DNA of 56,009 nucleotides. Source: an uncultured Bacteroidales bacterium. Its GTDB lineage: Bacteria; Bacteroidota; Bacteroidia; Bacteroidales; Muribaculaceae. The notes beneath the pieces were generated by a model that saw nothing but the letters and a program-made list of their open reading frames with translations, ran no database searches and was not told the origin of the DNA. The position numbers and the translations under genes are program-made. The stretch is from assembly GCA_902760865.1 (NCBI GenBank), contig CACWID010000031.1, positions 1 through 56,009 of the forward strand. Reading direction: 5' to 3'. Shown in pieces: positions 50,589 to 56,009 of the stretch (positions within the stretch are counted from its first letter, which is position 1; each line of letters opens with the position of its first letter).

Positions 50589-51803
50589 ATGATCGAAAAA
50601 ATTAAGATGACCACTCCCATCGTGGAGATGGACGGTGACGAGATGACCCGCATTCTGTGGAAGATGATCAAGGACGAACTCATCCTCCCGTTTGTTGACC
50701 TCAAGAGTGAGTACTACGACCTGGGTCTTGTAAAGCGCGACGAGACTGGTGACAAGATTACCATCGAGGCTGCTGAGGCTTGCAAGAAGTATGGTGTCGG
50801 CGTGAAGTGCGCTACCATCACCCCCAACCTGAAGCGTATGGACGAGTACAAGCTGCACGAGATGTGGAAGAGCCCCAACGGCACCATCCGTTCGATCCTC
50901 GACGGTACCGTGTTCCGCGCTCCCATCACCATCCCGAGCATCAAGCCCGTTGTGAAGAACTGGGAGAAGCCCATCACCATCGCTCGTCATGCCTATGGCG
51001 ACGTTTACAAGAGTGTTGAGCTGCGTGCCGACGAACCCGGTGTTGCCAAGCTCGTCTTTGACGGCGTCAGCGGCAAGCACGAGGAAGTCGTTATCCACGA
51101 GTTCAAGGGCGAAGGCGTCCTCCAGGGCATGCACAACCTGGACAAGTCCATCCGTTCGTTTGCTCACAGCTGCTTCAAGTATGCTATCGATACCAAGCAG
51201 GATCTGTGGTTCTCGACCAAGGACACCATCAGCAAGAAGTATGACGCTCAGTTCCGCATCATCTTTGAGGAGGTTTACGAGCAGAACTACAAGGCTGAGT
51301 TCGAGAAGCTCGGTCTGGAGTACTTCTACACCCTGATCGACGACGCTGTTGCTCGCGTGATCCGCAGCAAGGGTGGTTACATCTGGGCTTGCAAGAACTA
51401 CGACGGCGACGTGATGAGCGACATGGTCAGCACCGCCTTCGGTTCACTCGCTATGATGACCAGCGTACTCGTTAGCCCCGAGGGCAACTACGAGTATGAG
51501 GCTGCCCACGGTACCGTAACCCGCCACTACTACAAGTACCTCAACGGCGAGGAGACCTCCACTAACCCCATGGCTACCATCTTTGCATGGAGCGGTGCCC
51601 TGCGCAAGCGCGGTGAGAAGGACGGTCTGAAGGACCTCATGAACTTTGGTGACCAGCTCGAGGGCGCTTGCTTCGACACCCTGAACGCTGGTATCGTGAC
51701 CAAGGACCTCGTGAACTTGATGGAAGGTGTTGAGGCTAAGGCTGTCAACAGCGCTGACTTCATCAAGGCCATCCGCACCAACCTCGAAAAGCGCCTCGGC
51801 TAA
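50589..51803 (+). CDS. icd: NADP-dependent isocitrate dehydrogenase, eukaryote-like type
   Basis: 404 residues. VEMDGDEMTRILWKMIKDELILP, CATITPNLKRMDEYKLHEMWKSPNGTIRSILDGTVFR and NYDGDVMSDMVSTAFGSLAMM identify the homodimeric type II enzyme found in eukaryotes and Bacteroidetes. It converts isocitrate to 2-oxoglutarate with NADPH. Paired with the aconitase gene it makes the oxidative arm toward glutamate. A bidirectional terminator follows. Confidence 0.97.
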   Translation: MIEKIKMTTPIVEMDGDEMTRILWKMIKDELILPFVDLKSEYYDLGLVKRDETGDKITIEAAEACKKYGVGVKCATITPNLKRMDEYKLHEMWKSPNGTIRSILDGTVFRAPITIPSIKPVVKNWEKPITIARHAYGDVYKSVELRADEPGVAKLVFDGVSGKHEEVVIHEFKGEGVLQGMHNLDKSIRSFAHSCFKYAIDTKQDLWFSTKDTISKKYDAQFRIIFEEVYEQNYKAEFEKLGLEYFYTLIDDAVARVIRSKGGYIWACKNYDGDVMSDMVSTAFGSLAMMTSVLVSPEGNYEYEAAHGTVTRHYYKYLNGEETSTNPMATIFAWSGALRKRGEKDGLKDLMNFGDQLEGACFDTLNAGIVTKDLVNLMEGVEAKAVNSADFIKAIRTNLEKRLG

Positions 51804-51827
51804 TCCCTGACGTTTCCCCTGTACTAA

Positions 51828-51872
51828 AATGAGAGGGTCCCACAACAGTGAGGCCCTCTCGTTATTGTATTT
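51828..51872. terminator. Bidirectional terminator between icd and the Na/Pi transporter
   Basis: Stem GAGAGGG / CCCTCTC (51831-51837, 51854-51860) with an inner CAC/GTG; followed by GTTATTGTATTT on the plus strand and by ATTTTAG on the minus strand. The flanking genes converge on it. Confidence 0.65.
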
Positions 51873-51893
51873 GCAGAGACGATGCGAGATGCG

Positions 51894-53585
51894 CTACATC
51901 TGTCCGAAACGCGCCTCAACGACATTGACCACATAGTCACCCAATTTCTCTAATTCTCCCACCAGGTCACCATAGGCCGTTCCTAACGCGTAGTCATACT
52001 GCCGTTCGTCAACAGCCTTGGCATTGTCGGCCTTGAACTGGTCGCGCAAGGTGTTAATCTGGTTCTCGTAGTAGTAGGACTGCCGCATGTCGTGGTCTTC
52101 CAGACGCTCTTCCAGCACAAGGTTCATCTGGGCCAAAGCTTTCTCACACAACGCCATCATCTGGTTGAGATTTTGCTGCTGATCGTCATTAAAGTCACGC
52201 CCCTGATGATTGCGTCGCTGTATTGTGCGGGCAAGGCGATAACAGGAGTCCCCGATGCTCTCGATTTCGCCAATTTCACGCAGCATCTGTCTCACTTTCA
52301 TCTTTGACTCGTCGCTCAGGTGCCCATCGCTCACCTGTTCCAGGAAACGGGCGATGCTGATTTCGGCTTGATCGGTGACATCTTCGTCACGTTCAATCTG
52401 CTGGTAGATTTCTTCAATCTTGTCACTATCATGCTCATTTTGCATGGTTTGCACGAGATTGAACATCTCCTGCACCCGCTTGCCATAGTGAGCGGTCTCC
52501 TTCTGGGCCTGCATGACTGCAATCTCGGGGGTCTGGATCAGGTTATCCCTGATATAGAGCAACTTGAAATCCTCATGCTCGCCCTCTTTCTTGTCAGGCA
52601 ACAGCCAGCGGACCACTTTCTCCATTTGGGGGATAAAGCCGATGAGCAGGGCGGTATTGGTCACATTGAAGCATGTGTGAAACATGGCCAGCACGATAGG
52701 GAGCCTCTCATGCTGCCCCCCGGCCGTCGCATCATAGCCCGCCAGCCAGCACACCATGTCAACAAACGGATAGAACACCAGCATGACCCATATCACGCCA
52801 AACACATTGAATAGCAGATGGGCGAGGGCGGCACGGCGCGCCTCGTTGTTGGCTCCCAACGCCGCCAGATTGGCGGTCGCTGTCGTACCGATGTTCTCGC
52901 CCATGACCAGAGCAATGCCCAAGTAGATGGGCAAGACACCTGTCGAACATAGTAGGATCGTGATGGCCATCACTGCTGCCGACGATTGCACGATGCAGGT
53001 GATAATGGTGCCGATAGCCAGGAAAGCGAGAATCGACAGGTGACTGCTGGTGTCAAACGACGCAAAGAATTGCATCACTGCCTCGTTATGTTCCAAATCC
53101 AATTCCTTACCGGCACTGCTCAACAGCACCAATGAGAAAAACATGAACGCGATGCCAAACAAGAAATCACCTTTATAGCGGTGGCGCTTGTGATAGATGA
53201 GCAAGATTCCGACCAGAAAGGCGGGAAAAACCACATTGGTCAAGTCCACGTTGTAACCCAGGCTCATGATCCACGCCGTCAATGTGGTGCCGATGTTGGC
53301 ACCCATGATGACACTGATGGCTTGGCCCAGGGTGAGCAGGCCTGCCGACACAAACGAGACCGTCATCACCGTCGTTGCCGATGACGACTGCACCGCGCAG
53401 GTTACCCCGGCGCCTGTCAGCATGCCCATGATGCGGTTGTTGGTCATACGCCCTAGCACATGCCGCAAGTGTGAGCCTGCCATCTTCTGCAGCGCGGTAC
53501 TCATCATCCGCATGCCGAATATCAGGAGACCTAATGTGCCTAAAATCTTTAGTAAAACCGTTACATATTGCTGAGTCGTTTCCAT
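51894..53585 (-). CDS. Na/Pi cotransporter family protein with PhoU-like domain
   Basis: 563 residues. Two inverted-repeat transport units each carry a QSSS-type motif (QSSSATT at 66-72, QSSAAVM at 200-206) and a glycine-rich motif (GANIGTT, GENIGTT). The C-terminal 200 residues are a helical PhoU-like domain (AQKETAHYGKRVQEMFNLV; GELEKLGDYVVNVVE). It probably moves phosphate with sodium; in several bacteria such proteins are tied to phosphate or peptidoglycan/capsule homeostasis. The start at 53585 (METTQQYV) was chosen over an 18-codon extension that crosses a -7-like element. Confidence 0.92.
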   Translation of the reverse strand: METTQQYVTVLLKILGTLGLLIFGMRMMSTALQKMAGSHLRHVLGRMTNNRIMGMLTGAGVTCAVQSSSATTVMTVSFVSAGLLTLGQAISVIMGANIGTTLTAWIMSLGYNVDLTNVVFPAFLVGILLIYHKRHRYKGDFLFGIAFMFFSLVLLSSAGKELDLEHNEAVMQFFASFDTSSHLSILAFLAIGTIITCIVQSSAAVMAITILLCSTGVLPIYLGIALVMGENIGTTATANLAALGANNEARRAALAHLLFNVFGVIWVMLVFYPFVDMVCWLAGYDATAGGQHERLPIVLAMFHTCFNVTNTALLIGFIPQMEKVVRWLLPDKKEGEHEDFKLLYIRDNLIQTPEIAVMQAQKETAHYGKRVQEMFNLVQTMQNEHDSDKIEEIYQQIERDEDVTDQAEISIARFLEQVSDGHLSDESKMKVRQMLREIGEIESIGDSCYRLARTIQRRNHQGRDFNDDQQQNLNQMMALCEKALAQMNLVLEERLEDHDMRQSYYYENQINTLRDQFKADNAKAVDERQYDYALGTAYGDLVGELEKLGDYVVNVVEARFGQM

Positions 53586-53928
53586 TTTTGTTGATGTTTT
53601 CTTTTTTTGCTGCAAAATTACATATTGCTGCATTGCCAACCGTTTACGAAGGCATTACAAACCCGTTATTATATTGTTACATCCAAGCAGGAGATACCTG
53701 CATATCAAGATTCACGAGTTCACAAGCGAGTGCGCCATCTTGCATACAGGAGATTACAGAACAACTTATCAGCCATGCAATTTACGCACTTTTTTCCTCA
53801 CTTTTTGGCTTTATTTCGCATTTTATTACTATATTTGCAGACGATTAGCAGAATACTGATCTCCAAACATAAAAGGATTGATTGTTTTTATTCACTATAT
53901 GTATTAATTCTTAAACCTAACATCATTT
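53586..53928. other. Divergent intergenic region with promoter elements
   Basis: 343 nt. TAATTTTG on the minus strand (53613-53620) may serve the Na/Pi gene, but CAAC at the -33 side is only 16 nt away. A 13-nt direct repeat TTACATATTGCTG occurs at 53561 (in the gene) and 53618. The promoter of the last gene is at 53804-53837. No coding frame looks real. Confidence 0.45.
53804..53837 (+). promoter_or_regulatory. Promoter of the last secreted-protein gene
   Basis: TTTG, 22-nt spacer (long), TATATTTG, about 90 nt before the ATG. Confidence 0.45.
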
Positions 53929-56009
53929 ATGAAAAAAGCATTTATTACTCTTGCTGCCCTGTTCATAGCAAGCACAGCACTTGCTGACAGTGGTTTCTTC
54001 TTTGGTACTTTTGACGAGTCCACCCTGGGATCGACCAACGAGTCCACACTGGTGTTGACACCCGAGGATCTCACTGGTGAGTTCGAACTCGGTCTAGGCG
54101 CTTACTGGAGCGCACGCGTGAGCGGTACCGAGTGCCAAATCACCTTCCCCGAGGGCATGCACGCCGTGTTTGCCGAGCTTGGCTCAGACTGCATCGTCAA
54201 TACGCTGAACGGTCGTGGTCGACCTGCCACCGAAACGCCCGCTTTTGCTGGTCTGGTAGATCCCTATAATCATTGGGTTTCCACGTTCTCTACCGCAGGT
54301 TACTACTACAACGAGAATGGCGATCTAGAATGCTACGGCGTTAACAAGTGGGAAGCCGGATTCTATGACGAGATGTTACTGTACTACTTCCAGTTCGATG
54401 AGGGCTTCACGGGCGGTGACATCGTTGTTTACACTGTCGTTGCTTCTGGCAATGATACCCGTGGCGGCACAGTACGTGAGAATGGTGAGCACGCTCATGG
54501 CTTCACCTTCACTTGCCACGTGACTGTTGAGGGCAGTGTACCTCCCCAGCCTGAACTGCCCGGTTACATCATCGTTGGCTCGCCTGCCAGCAACGGTCAG
54601 TTCTATGTGAACTACCTGCCTGGCGACTATGAGGGTGAATACGAGATCGTTGTCACCATCAACGGCGAAGTAGTTGAGCCCATCGTTGAGGGTACCTACG
54701 CAGCCGTTGAGGGCGAGAACCATGTGGTCGTTACCGTTAAGGCCGATGGCTACAAGGACAAGGTGGCCACCAACGACTTCTACTACCACTACCCCACCAC
54801 AGCTCCCACTCCCGAGTTCAACTGGAACGCCGAGACCTTCACGATGGAGGCCGTTTGCAGTGATCACACCGTTGTTCTGTACAAGGACGGTGTCGAGGTT
54901 GAGAACCCCTACACTGTTGAGCAGACCGACGTCGAGCAGACCATCGTCTTCAGCGCAAAGACCCTTGCTGCCGACGAGGACTACAACAGCCCCGTTGTCT
55001 ATGCTGAGCCCGTTGTCGTTCCCGCCAAGGAGGTTGTCGTAACTCCTCCCGCAGCTCCCACCTACGTGGTAACCTATGATGCCGACTTCATGTACATCAC
55101 CTTCTCCTGCGAGGAAGGCGAACTCACCATCTATGATGAGTATGGTCAGGAAGTTGCCGAGAACCCCGTTGTGATTGAGCGTCCCGAATATGACGAGACG
55201 GCTGAAACCGTTTACGTTCACTTCAGCGCCAAGGCCACCAAGGACGGCGTTGACAGCGAAATCATCTATGTGACCGAGAAGGTGAACCAGAAGGCTAAAC
55301 CCGAGCCTCAACCCGAGCCCACCGCAACTCCCGAGATCTCCTACGAGATTCTTGACGATGTTGTTATCATCACCGCTACCGGTGAGGGCACTGTAACCAT
55401 GTACGTTGACGGCGTTGAGGTTGACAATCCCTACACCATCGCGCGTGGCAATGCCGACGTTGTAGTTGCTGTTACCGCTACCGCTCAGGCCGAGGGCCAG
55501 CTCATCAGCGAGATTGCTAGCATGGATATCACCATCCCCGCTCTCGAAGGCGAACAGCCCGAGGATCCCCACGATGCTGGTGTTTGGGTTGTATTCTTCG
55601 ACAAGAATGACAACGAGGTTTGGTATGAGATGACTCCGGGTGCCGGAACTCCCACTCCTTACAACATCACCCTGCCGCTGAACAAGAAGGTTTATGGCTA
55701 TCCCACCGCTACCGAGTGGCCCAACGCTGACTTCTACATCATGATCAATGGTGTACAGTATGGTCCCGAGGCTTACGAGCCTCTGACCGAGGACGAGCAG
55801 TTCGGCAATGCCAACCACCACGAGCTCTTCGAGGGTACTGAGCACTTCGCAGTTCCCACCGGCTACTGGTACACCATCGGCGTGATCACCGACCGTGAGA
55901 CCGGCAACTACTACATGCAGATCTCCCGCGGTATCTTCACCGGTGTTGAGGAGCTCAACGCTGACAAGACCGTTGCTGGCGTACGCTACTTCAACATGGC
56001 TGGCCAGGA
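53929..56009 (+). CDS. Large secreted protein with beta-sandwich repeats and conserved tail (3' end cut)
   Basis: At least 693 residues; the gene runs off the window. Signal peptide MKKAFITLAALFIASTALA. The N-terminal third (to about 200) resembles a structural domain rich in aromatic residues. Several Ig/FN3-like modules follow, each with a phrase such as VVLYKDGVEVENPYTV or VTMYVDGVEVDNPYTI, separated by Pro/Glu linkers (KPEPQPEPTATPE). The end GVEELNADKTVAGVRYFNMA is the same tail as in the first gene of the window. Likely a surface-exposed or secreted adhesin-like protein; function unknown. Confidence 0.85.
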   Translation, partial: MKKAFITLAALFIASTALADSGFFFGTFDESTLGSTNESTLVLTPEDLTGEFELGLGAYWSARVSGTECQITFPEGMHAVFAELGSDCIVNTLNGRGRPATETPAFAGLVDPYNHWVSTFSTAGYYYNENGDLECYGVNKWEAGFYDEMLLYYFQFDEGFTGGDIVVYTVVASGNDTRGGTVRENGEHAHGFTFTCHVTVEGSVPPQPELPGYIIVGSPASNGQFYVNYLPGDYEGEYEIVVTINGEVVEPIVEGTYAAVEGENHVVVTVKADGYKDKVATNDFYYHYPTTAPTPEFNWNAETFTMEAVCSDHTVVLYKDGVEVENPYTVEQTDVEQTIVFSAKTLAADEDYNSPVVYAEPVVVPAKEVVVTPPAAPTYVVTYDADFMYITFSCEEGELTIYDEYGQEVAENPVVIERPEYDETAETVYVHFSAKATKDGVDSEIIYVTEKVNQKAKPEPQPEPTATPEISYEILDDVVIITATGEGTVTMYVDGVEVDNPYTIARGNADVVVAVTATAQAEGQLISEIASMDITIPALEGEQPEDPHDAGVWVVFFDKNDNEVWYEMTPGAGTPTPYNITLPLNKKVYGYPTATEWPNADFYIMINGVQYGPEAYEPLTEDEQFGNANHHELFEGTEHFAVPTGYWYTIGVITDRETGNYYMQISRGIFTGVEELNADKTVAGVRYFNMAGQ

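Noticed and set aside
53561-53630. 13-nt direct repeat TTACATATTGCTG at the start of the Na/Pi gene as an operator
   Set aside because: One copy is coding and only two copies exist; chance or a local duplication is sufficient.
54376-55845. A 489-codon open frame on the minus strand at the right end
   Set aside because: It lies opposite a signal-peptide-bearing secreted protein with coherent repeats and has low-complexity Gly/Val/Asn content typical of a shadow frame.

Overview
The window is a stretch of Bacteroidales chromosome. The evidence is repeated Bacteroidetes-type promoters (TTTG, 19-21 nt, TAnnTTTG), little use of Shine-Dalgarno sites, a GTG-started rplM, a mitochondrial-type aconitase next to a eukaryote-like NADP isocitrate dehydrogenase, and secreted proteins sharing a VAGVRYFNMAGQ C-terminal tail. 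The tail and the BspA/dockerin-like surface protein suggest a gut lineage such as Muribaculaceae or Prevotellaceae; this placement is inference. Both ends cut through genes for tailed secreted proteins. No tRNA, rRNA, CRISPR array, insertion sequence or prophage was seen.

Layout. 1-5062 (minus): a truncated secreted protein, htpG, a 76-aa orphan and rfbB. 5141-16283: a patatin-like phospholipase with an outer-membrane barrel (plus), then a minus-strand run acrA-acrB-tolC-type RND pump, a lipoprotein, phospholipase A1 (pldA) and a DUF4421-type outer-membrane protein. 16649-18624 (plus): a radical SAM/SPASM enzyme in an apparent operon with an unusual exported-looking protein that has two VYG(S/P)P motifs, a long Lys/Glu helix and an acyl-carrier-like C-terminus. 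18917-22409 (minus): iorA-iorB-aminotransferase, translationally coupled by ATGA overlaps. Then a MalY/PatB-type aminotransferase (minus), dapF and an ADP-forming acyl-CoA synthetase (plus). 26932-28035: a REP-associated tyrosine transposase flanked by two matching REP hairpins. 28168-30645: a BspA-like repeat protein with a dockerin-like end.

31143-36256 (plus) is translation housekeeping: rplM-rpsI, rpsB-tsf, rplY-pth-hslR. 36437-40678 (minus): holB and an AddB-type iron-sulphur nuclease. 40874-42732 (plus): a solitary vsr and a membrane acyltransferase behind a duplicated promoter. 42908-51803 (plus): a citrate island, citD-citE-citF-citX-citC/citG fusion, then aconitase and NADP-ICDH. It can send citrate either to acetate plus oxaloacetate or to 2-oxoglutarate, but it holds no citrate synthase or transporter. 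51894-53585 (minus) is a Na/Pi cotransporter.

The most interesting non-coding signals are: heptanucleotide tandem tracts carrying stop triplets that fill several operon junctions; 9-nt-periodic CTATAG leader repeats in front of both vsr and the 76-aa orphan; the REP pair around the transposase; the 86-nt tandem promoter duplication; and a structured leader in front of rpsB. The best candidate for an undescribed system is the radical SAM enzyme with its carrier-like, YGxP-containing partner.
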